Part shown: positions 17,873 to 24,335 of the stretch, piece by piece
How positions within the stretch are numbered: the stretch's first letter is position 1
Layout of the letters: each line of letters opens with the position of its first letter
Assembly (NCBI RefSeq): GCF_902497895.1
Contig: NZ_CABVHQ010000027.1
Span: 1-64,000, forward strand
Length of the DNA stretch: 64,000 nucleotides
Direction of reading: 5' to 3'
Source: Pseudomonas fluorescens
GTDB taxonomy: Bacteria; Pseudomonadota; Gammaproteobacteria; Pseudomonadales; Pseudomonadaceae
Notes under the pieces: generated by a model
The model's database searches: none
What the model saw: the letters and a program-made list of their open reading frames with translations, nothing else
What the model was told of the DNA's origin: nothing
Position numbers and translations under genes: made by a program

Positions 17873-18445
17873 GTGCGCTGCCTCAACTCGCCGAAAAATA
17901 GTTCCCACAGCCTGCATCCAGGATTCCCCAGCCTGCGTATATCAAAAGAACCGGTGCCGGATCACCTATGGCAGGCCATCACCGCACGGATCGAACCGCA
18001 ACAATTGCATGTAGCAGAAAAACGCTCGCTCCGGCATTGGCTGCGCATCACTGCTGTGGTGTGTTCACTGGTGCTGGCCGTGACCCTGGGCATGCTCTAC
18101 AACCGCGACGACACCCGCTACAGCGCCACCCTGCTCAGCGTCACCGAGCAACCGGCGTTGCGGATCCAGGCCCATGACGACTACCTGCAAGTCGAACCGC
18201 TGACCCTCGCCGCCATCGATCCGGGTCGCAGCCTGGAACTGTGGGCTATCAGGCCTGACGGCAAACCGGTGTCCCTCGGCGTACTGCCGGCCGGCGGCAA
18301 GGGGCGGGTCAGCCTGAGTGAAGAACAGCAAGCGTTGCTCGACACGCCGATTGCCCTGGCGGTCAGCCTTGAGCCACAAGGCGGTTTACCGACCGGGCAT
18401 CCGACCGGGCCGGTGTTGTATCAGGGGCAGTTGGCGGCGTTGTAA
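17873..18445 (+). pseudogene. Remnant of an anti-sigma factor (RskA/anti-sigma-K type), N-terminus lost
   Basis: About 165 residues match the C-terminal two thirds of an RskA-type anti-sigma factor: the pre-membrane segment VPDHLWQAITARIEPQ, one membrane helix (ITAVVCSLVLAVTLGMLYN) and the periplasmic domain with PGRSLELWAIRPDGKPVSLG and SLEPQGGLPTGHPTGPVLYQ. The zinc-finger-like sigma-binding N-terminus is absent, the only starts available are GTG or later, and the expected ECF sigma gene upstream is missing. The simplest reading is a deletion that took the sigma gene and the front of this one. A truncated but functional form cannot be excluded. Confidence 0.6.
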
Positions 18446-18487
18446 AACCTTTGAGGAGGTGAATGTCAGTTAAGCACTGGGCGTCCC

Positions 18488-18580
18488 CAAAAGATCGCAG
18501 CCTGCGGCAGCTCCTACAGAAGCAGCGAAATACCCAGCCCCCTTGTAGGAGCTGTCGAGTGGAGCGAGGCTGCGATCTTG
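18488..18580. repeat. REP pair (AAAAGATCGCAGCCTGCGG type)
   Basis: Arms CAAAAGATCGCAGCCTGCGG and the inverted GTAGGAGCTGTCGAGTGGAG...GCGATCTT. Together with the leader element at 18760 it fills the gap between the anti-sigma remnant and the DUF3077 gene; 18581-18759 shows nothing else. Confidence 0.75.
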
Positions 18581-18759
18581 GCGATCTCGCACGCCCCGAA
18601 AGTCTTTGGTTTACGTCGAAGCACCGCGCATTTCTCATAACTGACCGCCAGCCCCCTCACCACAAGAAATTGCGCTCGGCGCAGGGTCTTACGTCAATCT
18701 CGGAAATCCCCTCGCGCTTGCGCCTTGCACCGTTCGGAGCATGAAGTTTATAGTCCGCT

Positions 18760-18958
18760 CGTCGCCCACATAGCGACCAGGTTTGGCGACCTGACGAATA
18801 TATGGTCAAAAGCTTCCTGCTTTTTTGACAGGATCTTTTGCACCCGCAAAGCTGCGTTATGGCGGCTGTGCGCGGGAGACCTTCGGGTCTGCCGGTTTTT
18901 TCCGTGTGTTCCCGGTTCGCCAACCTGCGTACAGCTGCCACCCTTTCGTTTGGCGACG
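18760..18958 (+). ncRNA. Structured leader element upstream of the DUF3077 gene
   Basis: About 200 bases bounded by CGTCGCC (18760) and GGCGACG (ends 18958), which are inverted copies. Inside are CAGGT/ACCTG (18778-18793), the hairpin AAAAGC/GCTTTT followed by T bases (18808-18826), and AGACC-TTCG-GGTCT with flanking GC pairs running into GTTTTTT (18873-18900), which looks like an intrinsic terminator. It ends about 40 bases before the DUF3077 start, so it is placed to act as an attenuating leader. I believe similar sequence occurs elsewhere in pseudomonads before DUF3077 genes, from memory. Confidence 0.5.
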
Positions 18959-18996
18959 ATTGAGTGGTGGCCCTAACCGAATCGCGGAGCTTCCTT

Positions 18997-19269
18997 ATGA
19001 ACCGTTACATGCCTATCACCGGAATCGACAACGACTTCCACTCCCTGCTGATCGACACCCAAGCCCCACTCGACGTCCTGCACGACACCGCCACCTACCG
19101 CATCCTCGCCGTGACCCAACTGCTGGAAAACCTCGCCCTGCGCGAAGAAATCCACTCCGACACCGTAGTCCTCCACGACTTTGCTCGGGTCCTCGCCATC
19201 CCCTTGCGCGACGGCTGCGACCTGATGGACGTGATCGGGCGGCGCTTGCAGGCCCAGGCGTCCTCATAA
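18997..19269 (+). CDS. DUF3077 family protein
   Basis: 90 residues from the ATG at 18997, which has CGGAG seven bases before it; the open frame extends upstream to 18964 but without a ribosome site. Sequence such as TATYRILAVTQLLENLALRE and HDFARVLAIPLRDGCDLMDV fits the DUF3077 family, small helical proteins abundant and multi-copy in Pseudomonas with no established function. It is a single-gene unit with the leader at 18760 before it and a strong terminator after it. Confidence 0.8.
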   Translation: MNRYMPITGIDNDFHSLLIDTQAPLDVLHDTATYRILAVTQLLENLALREEIHSDTVVLHDFARVLAIPLRDGCDLMDVIGRRLQAQASS

Positions 19270-19277
19270 ACGAAAAC

Positions 19278-19302
19278 GGGCGACATCAAGGTCGCCCTTT
19301 TT
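19278..19302 (+). terminator. Rho-independent terminator after the DUF3077 gene
   Basis: GGGCGAC / GTCGCCC around ATCAAG followed by TTTTT. A clear intrinsic terminator eight bases after the stop codon. Confidence 0.9.
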
Positions 19303-19509
19303 GTAGCCGATAACGGATAGGCAGTTGATAACTCTGTCTTTTTATTATTCAGACTCCCCACTATTTTTGCGACAGACAACCGTCTATCCGAAATCCCTGA
19401 CGTGACGATGCAACCTGTAATTTCTGACAGTAGACGAAATATCGCCCGGAATTTATAACTTTATCGACAGGCTCTACTTCGCTGCATGATCAATAATAAG
19501 GATATACCG

Positions 19510-19845
19510 ATGGCCCTCTTTGACTACGCTGCATACCCGAAGAACCACATTCACAAAACCAAATATGGCGAAGTAGTAGCCAATACATTCAAAGAAGCAG
19601 ATGAGAAAATCAAAAAGCTCTTCCCCTATCCATTAGAAAGAACGGAGTTATCCCTACTCCTCGAATCTTCTGACACTGAAACTGAGTTTGAAACTGAAGA
19701 GCTTTCTGAGAAAAGCAATAACGGACATATTCTACTGTCTCAGGATGAAGATGAGCAATTGAATGTCTCCCCTATAAAAACCAGGAAACCCGCACACCCT
19801 AGCAGTTCTGCTAGTAGGCAGCGCTGGCCAATTGCGCGAGAGTAG
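19510..19845 (+). CDS. Small unknown protein upstream of the RHS/F-box gene
   Basis: 111 residues from the ATG at 19510, chosen because AAGG lies eight bases before it; an in-frame ATG at 19486 lacks a site. The first 50 residues are charged and mixed (ALFDYAAYPKNHIHKTKYGE, FKEADEKIKKLFPYPLE), then comes a very acidic Ser/Thr/Glu stretch (ESSDTETEFETEELSEKSNN). The gene is AT-rich compared with the region. Its last 15 codons run through the RHS-leader palindrome, so the true end may have been replaced when the RHS unit arrived. No family recognised. Its place 38 bases before the RHS start makes a chaperone, partner, or displaced tip possible, none shown. Confidence 0.55.
   Translation: MALFDYAAYPKNHIHKTKYGEVVANTFKEADEKIKKLFPYPLERTELSLLLESSDTETEFETEELSEKSNNGHILLSQDEDEQLNVSPIKTRKPAHPSSSASRQRWPIARE
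19799..19814. promoter_or_regulatory. RHS-leader palindrome, copy 3
   Basis: Same CTAGCAGTTCTGCTAG as at 10033 and 11287, 68 bases before the third RHS start. Here the bases between palindrome and gene are unlike copies 1 and 2 except for the first few (TAGGCA), so palindrome and distance have been kept while the rest has not. Confidence 0.65.
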
Positions 19846-19882
19846 TAGCCTGAATCGACGGACCTTTCAGGGAACCCACCCC

Positions 19883-20884
19883 ATGCCGACGAACCGCGAA
19901 GTTCTGCTCTGCCGCTACCACTACGACCCTCTGGATCGCCTGGCCGCTTGCACGCTATCGAAGCAGACGAGCACCCAGCGCTTCTACCTGAAAGACCGCC
20001 TGACCACCGAGATTCAAGACCAGGTGCACCGTTCGATCTTCCAGCACGAGGATCAACTGCTGGCGCAACAACAGCGCCAGGACGACACCGTCGAAACCAC
20101 CTTGCTTGCCATCGATCAACAACGCTCGGTATTGAACGCACTCGACGCAACGCAGCCTCATCCCCTCGCCTACACAGCCTACGGCCATCGCCCAACGGAA
20201 AACGGCTTGCTCAGCCTGCTCGGCTTCAACGGCGAACGGCCTGATCCTGTGACCGGACATTATTTATTGGGCAATGGTTATCGGGCGTTTAACCCGGTGC
20301 TGATGCGGTTCAACAGCCCGGACAGTTGGAGCCCATTTGGGAAGGGAGGGTTGAATGCGTATGCATATTGCGTGGGGAATCCGGTGAATCGAGTGGATCC
20401 GACAGGGCATGCAGGTTTTTGGAAGTTTCTGCAAAGGACTTGGAAAAATCTTGGGCCAAAGCCAAAGCCAAAGCCAACGCCAACGCCAACGCCAACGCCA
20501 ACGCCAACGCATATCGGTCTTGACGACATGCCCAATGAAATATTGGAGAACATATTTGGAAACCTTCAGGGCAAAGATCTTGCAAACGTCTCCCGTACTT
20601 CAAAGCGTATGAACGAGTCTGTTGATGCTTTATCCTCTAGAAACATGACAGACCTTATTGCAAAAACACCTGAGAATCGCCTCTTGCCACTCATATTAGA
20701 TACCGGACTCGGGAATACCAGAGGAGTAGCACCCTCCGCAGCCGTCCAATCGGGTTTAACCCTTCCAGATGTACAAAGAAACTATCCATCAGCGCTGGTA
20801 ATGGGTATAGGTTCTGAACTCCACGCATTTGGTCCTATGTTTGCGATACTTGAACCACCCGCCCAATTGGCATCAAGCTTATGA
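19883..20884 (+). CDS. Orphan RHS-core protein 3 with F-box-like C-terminal domain
   Basis: 333 residues from the ATG at 19883 (CAGGGA ten bases before). Core 1-176 ends in VDPTGH with Asp172. A short basic stretch (FWKFLQRTWKNLG) leads to a linker of three Lys-Pro and six Thr-Pro units (residues 192-209). Then residues 213-250 read as an F-box: LDDMPNEILENIFGNLQGKD and LANVSRTSKRMNESV follow the LPxEIL..IF..L..KDL..VS..SKR pattern. The remaining 80 residues show no known substrate-binding repeat. F-box proteins bind Skp1 in eukaryotic SCF ubiquitin ligases and bacteria have no such system, so if real this tip would act inside a eukaryotic host. No secretion partner is seen nearby. Confidence 0.75.
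   Translation: MPTNREVLLCRYHYDPLDRLAACTLSKQTSTQRFYLKDRLTTEIQDQVHRSIFQHEDQLLAQQQRQDDTVETTLLAIDQQRSVLNALDATQPHPLAYTAYGHRPTENGLLSLLGFNGERPDPVTGHYLLGNGYRAFNPVLMRFNSPDSWSPFGKGGLNAYAYCVGNPVNRVDPTGHAGFWKFLQRTWKNLGPKPKPKPTPTPTPTPTPTHIGLDDMPNEILENIFGNLQGKDLANVSRTSKRMNESVDALSSRNMTDLIAKTPENRLLPLILDTGLGNTRGVAPSAAVQSGLTLPDVQRNYPSALVMGIGSELHAFGPMFAILEPPAQLASSL
20456..20509 (+). repeat. Hexanucleotide tandem repeat inside the RHS/F-box gene
   Basis: Nine in-frame 6-base units: three CCAAAG then six CCAACG, coding for Lys-Pro and Thr-Pro. Unit gain or loss by slippage keeps the frame and changes linker length only. Confidence 0.9.
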
Positions 20885-20918
20885 AGTGGAAATTGGCTTT
20901 GATCGACAATCGCAAAAA

Positions 20919-20940
20919 GGGCGACATCACGTCGCCCTCT
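20919..20940. terminator. Bidirectional terminator between RHS gene 3 and fdhA
   Basis: GGGCGAC / GTCGCCC stem with loop ATCAC; five A bases on the left make a T run for the minus strand, so it best serves fdhA, while TCTTCTCTT on the right can serve the RHS gene. Confidence 0.8.
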
Positions 20941-20957
20941 TCTCTTGCATAAAGCCC

Positions 20958-22157
20958 TTACGCCGCACTAAACAACTTATGCGGATCAATCACAAATTTC
21001 TTTGGCACGCCCGCATCGAACTCACCATACCCACGTGGCGCGTCATCCAAGCTAATAACCTCAACCCCAACGATGTCGGCAATGTGAATACGGTCCCACA
21101 TGATCGCCTGCATCAACTGACGGTTGTACTTCATGACCGGGGTCTGGCCGGTGTGGAAGCTGTGGGATTTGGCCCAGCCCAGACCGAAGCGGATGCTCAG
21201 GCTGCCCATTTTTGCGGCAGCGTCGACAGCACCTGGATCTTCAGTAACGTAGAGGCCGGGGATGCCGATTTTGCCGGCTACGCGGACCACGCCCATCAAC
21301 GAGTTGAGAACGGTGGCCGGTGCTTCGTGTTTCACGCCGTCATGGCCGTGACCGCGGGCTTCGAAGCCTACGGCGTCGACGGCGCAATCGACTTCTGGTT
21401 CGCCCAGTAGTGCAGCGATCTGTTCGTGCAGCGGGGTGTCCAGGGACAGGTCGGCTATTTCGAAGCCCTGGGCCTTGGCGTGGGCCAGGCGGACCGTGTT
21501 GACGTCACCGATGATCACTACCGCCGCGCCCAGCAGGCGAGCGGAAGCGGCAGCGGCCAGACCGACCGGGCCGGCGCCAGCGATGTACACGGTGCTGCCT
21601 GGACCAACGCCAGCGGTCACTGCGCCGTGGTAGCCGGTCGGCAGGATGTCGGAGAGGCAGGTCAGGTCGCGGATTTTTTCCATGGCCTTGTCGCGATCAG
21701 GGAGCTTCAGCAAGTTGAAGTCGGCATATGGCACCATCGCGTATTCGGCCTGGCCACCGGTCCAGTCGCCCATGTCGACATAGCCATAGGCACCGCCGGG
21801 ACGTGCCGGGTTGACGCTCAGGCAGACACCGGTGTGCTGCTCTTTGCACGAACGGCAACGGCCACATGCAACGTTGAAGGGTACCGATACCAGGTCGCCG
21901 ATCTGCAGGTTCTCGACATCACGGCCCTTCTCGATCACTTCACCGGTGATCTCGTGGCCCAGGACCAGGCCGGTCTGGGCGGTGGTGCGGCCGCGCACCA
22001 TGTGCTGGTCGGAACCACAGATGTTGGTGGACACCACACGCAGGATGACACCGTGTTCGATCTTCCTGCCGCGCGGGTCCTGCAATTTGGGATAGTCGAT
22101 TCTCTGTACTTCGACCTGGCCATTGCCGAGATACACGACACCACGATTACCAGACAT
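20958..22157 (-). CDS. fdhA: Glutathione-independent formaldehyde dehydrogenase
   Basis: 399 residues of the zinc alcohol dehydrogenase superfamily. The catalytic zinc site is in STNICGSDQHMVRGRTTAQ and GHEITGEVIEKG, the structural zinc cysteines in CGRCRSCKEQHTGVC, and the NAD-binding Rossmann motif in IAGAGPVGLAAAASARLLGA. The sequence agrees closely with the P. putida type enzyme, which oxidises free formaldehyde to formate with bound NAD. It is downstream of purU and the sox genes, and its substrate is what sarcosine oxidation can release. Confidence 0.93.
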   Translation of the reverse strand: MSGNRGVVYLGNGQVEVQRIDYPKLQDPRGRKIEHGVILRVVSTNICGSDQHMVRGRTTAQTGLVLGHEITGEVIEKGRDVENLQIGDLVSVPFNVACGRCRSCKEQHTGVCLSVNPARPGGAYGYVDMGDWTGGQAEYAMVPYADFNLLKLPDRDKAMEKIRDLTCLSDILPTGYHGAVTAGVGPGSTVYIAGAGPVGLAAAASARLLGAAVVIIGDVNTVRLAHAKAQGFEIADLSLDTPLHEQIAALLGEPEVDCAVDAVGFEARGHGHDGVKHEAPATVLNSLMGVVRVAGKIGIPGLYVTEDPGAVDAAAKMGSLSIRFGLGWAKSHSFHTGQTPVMKYNRQLMQAIMWDRIHIADIVGVEVISLDDAPRGYGEFDAGVPKKFVIDPHKLFSAA

Positions 22158-22265
22158 GCTTTCACCTCGCTGTTGTTTTTATGTTGCGGTCGCGTTGCCC
22201 TGGAGCGGCAGCGCGTTGATTGCTTGGGTTATTGCCTGTGTGTTTTTGTGTTGTTGGGGAGGGCC

Positions 22266-22358
22266 TCATCGCGAGCAAGCTCGCTCCCACATTGGATTTA
22301 GGGTGTGTCTGAGATTTGTGTACTCACACAAATCCCCTGTGGGAGCGAGCTTGCTCCG
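22266..22358. repeat. REP pair between fdhA and purU
   Basis: CATCGCGAGCAAGCTCGCTC at 22266 and the inverted TGTGGGAGCGAGCTTGCTCC at 22338. Same class as 8955-9051. Confidence 0.8.
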
Positions 22359-22381
22359 GGCGGCGTTCCGACGATGGCGAT

Positions 22382-23239
22382 CTAAAGAACAACCGTTCTG
22401 TTTGCGTTGAGAAACACACGCCTTTCAATGTGATACCCAACCGCCCGCGCCAACGTCAGCCCTTCGATATCCCGCCCTTTGGCGATCAAGTCTTCGGGGT
22501 AATGACTGTGGTCCACCACTTCCACGCCCTGGGCGATGATCGGGCCTTCGTCCAGGTCGTTGTTGATGTAGTGCGCGGTGGCGCCGACCAGTTTCACGCC
22601 CTTGTTGTAGGCCTGGTGATAGGGCTTGGCGCCTTTGAAACCGGGCAACAGGGAGTGATGAATGTTGATCGCCTTGCCGTCGAGTTTGCGGCACAGCTCC
22701 GGCGACAGCACTTGCATGTAGCGGGCAAGGATCACCAGTTCGGCGCCGGACTCTTCGATGACCTGCCAGACCTGACGCTCTTGGGACGGCTTGTCGTTCG
22801 GGTCCAGCGGGAAGTGGTAGTAGGGAATCTGGTGCCAATCGGCCAGCGGCTTGAGGTCCGGGTGGTTGGAGACCACCGCGGCCACGTCCATGGACAACTG
22901 GCCGATGCGCTGGCGGTAGAGCAAGTCGTTAAGGCAGTGATCGGCCTTGGAGACCATGATCACTACTTTGGGCCGGTGGTGCGGCGGAGTCAGTTCGAAG
23001 ATCATGCCGAACGCGTCAGTCCGCTCGGCCAGACCGGCGCGGAATGCCTGTTCGTCAAAGCCGTCGGGCTGACGGAATTCCACGCGAATGAAAAAGCGGC
23101 CGGAAAGCCGATCATCGAAGGAATGGTGTTCGGTGACGTAGCAACCCTGTTCGAACAGAAAACGGGTCACCGCATCCACGGTGCCGAGGACGCTTGGGCA
23201 ATCGGCGGTCAGAATCCATGTGTCTGGGGCGCGGCTCAT
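22382..23239 (-). CDS. purU: Formyltetrahydrofolate deformylase
   Basis: 285 residues. An N-terminal ACT domain (about 7-85, WILTADCPSVLGTVDAVTRF) is followed by a formyltransferase-like catalytic domain (about 90-285) with the His of NIHHSLLPGFKGAKPYHQAY and the Asp of DEGPIIAQGVEVVDHSH. It hydrolyses 10-formyl-THF to formate and THF. In this cluster it would recycle THF loaded with one-carbon units from sarcosine breakdown. A REP pair separates it from fdhA and an inverted repeat from soxG. Confidence 0.93.
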   Translation of the reverse strand: MSRAPDTWILTADCPSVLGTVDAVTRFLFEQGCYVTEHHSFDDRLSGRFFIRVEFRQPDGFDEQAFRAGLAERTDAFGMIFELTPPHHRPKVVIMVSKADHCLNDLLYRQRIGQLSMDVAAVVSNHPDLKPLADWHQIPYYHFPLDPNDKPSQERQVWQVIEESGAELVILARYMQVLSPELCRKLDGKAINIHHSLLPGFKGAKPYHQAYNKGVKLVGATAHYINNDLDEGPIIAQGVEVVDHSHYPEDLIAKGRDIEGLTLARAVGYHIERRVFLNANRTVVL

Positions 23240-23278
23240 AGTGCGGTGACTCCTGATTTGTTGTTTAGGGTGTCAGGG

Positions 23279-23453
23279 AGATCGACCCCTCACCCCAACC
23301 CTCTCCCCAGAGGGGCGAGGGAGCTGACCGAGTTGTTCTCGGGACTTACTGCGACCTGCGAGATTCGGTCGAACTCAGGACTTGAAAACGCTAGAGATCT
23401 GCTCCCTTTCCCCCCTCTCCCACTGGGGAGAGGGCTGGGGTGAGGGGTCGATC
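23279..23453. repeat. Inverted repeat (CCCCTCACCCCAACCCTCTC type)
   Basis: Arms GATCGACCCCTCACCCCAAC (from 23279) and GTTGGGG-like inverted arm ending GAGGGGTCGATC (23453), with a central GGGAGC / GCTCCC pair. A different dispersed repeat class from the other REPs here. It fills the soxG-purU gap. Confidence 0.75.
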
Positions 23454-23493
23454 TTCAGGGAGCCCTCCATCTCCAGGTCAACTCGCCCTGCTT

Positions 23494-24126
23494 TTAAGCC
23501 TGAACGCTCAGACCGTATTCAGCAGCCGCATCCTGCAACCACAGCCACCAGTAATCGGCGAAGCTGCGACGGATCACCAGTTCCCAGGTGTCTTCGGCGG
23601 TATGGCGGATCACCAGTTGTGACTTGGCGAACACCGTGCCGACGGCTTTGCCCACCGGGAAGTTGTTGGGGTGGACGTCGTAGCTGGTGGATTTCATCAG
23701 CACTTCGCGGACTTTCGGGCCGCTCAGTTCGAGCAGCTGTTGGCCGCCGCTGACGTTGACGATGGAGATGTGCAGACTACCCAGCGCTTCACGGAGTTTT
23801 TTCTCGGCTGCGAATTCTTCACCGGTCGGGACGATCAGCAGCCATTCATCCGGCCCCAGCCATTGCAGGCTGGTTTCGCCCTTGGCGACGACGGTCAGGG
23901 CCACTGGCAATTCCAGGCCCAGGGCCTTGTGCACGCCAGCGGCGAACGCTGGATCATGACCGTTGCCACGGAGGGTCAGATGGCCGAGGAGTTTCTTGTC
24001 ACGCACGGTCACGCCGGCGTTTTTGCGACCCTTGCCCACCAGGCTGGCGAGGTCTGCGTGATGCAGCGGCGACTCGGCCTTGGCCCCGGTGGTTGGGCGT
24101 TGTTGGTAAACATTGGCTGCGGTCAT
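23494..24126 (-). CDS. soxG: Sarcosine oxidase gamma subunit
   Basis: 210 residues from the ATG at 24126 (MTAANVYQQRPTTGAKAESP). It matches the SoxG family, with LQWLGPDEWLLIVPTGEE and TSYDVHPNNFPVGKAVGTVF as typical segments. The gamma subunit is part of the heterotetrameric enzyme that oxidises sarcosine to glycine with one-carbon transfer to THF. Last of the soxB-D-A-G run; a 210-base gap with an inverted repeat separates it from soxA. Confidence 0.92.
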   Translation of the reverse strand: MTAANVYQQRPTTGAKAESPLHHADLASLVGKGRKNAGVTVRDKKLLGHLTLRGNGHDPAFAAGVHKALGLELPVALTVVAKGETSLQWLGPDEWLLIVPTGEEFAAEKKLREALGSLHISIVNVSGGQQLLELSGPKVREVLMKSTSYDVHPNNFPVGKAVGTVFAKSQLVIRHTAEDTWELVIRRSFADYWWLWLQDAAAEYGLSVQA

Positions 24127-24183
24127 AAAGCACCTGTCTTGAATTCTGTTGTGCTTGCGAAAGTGGTGTCGATCACTAAACCC

Positions 24184-24314
24184 GTAGCAGCTGGCGAAGC
24201 CTGCGTTCGGCCGCGAAGCGGTCGTAAACAACCCAACCGCGATTCGCCTGCCGAAACCGAGAGCAACGGATTGCGACCGCTCCGCGCTCGAACGCAGCCT
24301 GCGGCAGCTGCTAC
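24184..24314. repeat. REP-like inverted repeat between soxA and soxG
   Basis: GTAGCAGCTGGCGAAGCCTG (24184) and an inverted arm (CGAACGCAGCCTGCGGCAGCTGCTAC, shortened here in sense only) ending at 24314. It sits inside the sox operon and may affect relative mRNA levels of soxA and soxG. Confidence 0.7.
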
Positions 24315-24335
24315 AGGGACTGCGTCAACCCAGCA

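Noticed and set aside
18657..18941. 95-codon open frame on the minus strand across the DUF3077 leader
   Set aside because: The sequence is dominated by hairpins and inverted repeats, and the translation looks random (Arg/Cys-rich). A structured RNA is the better reading.
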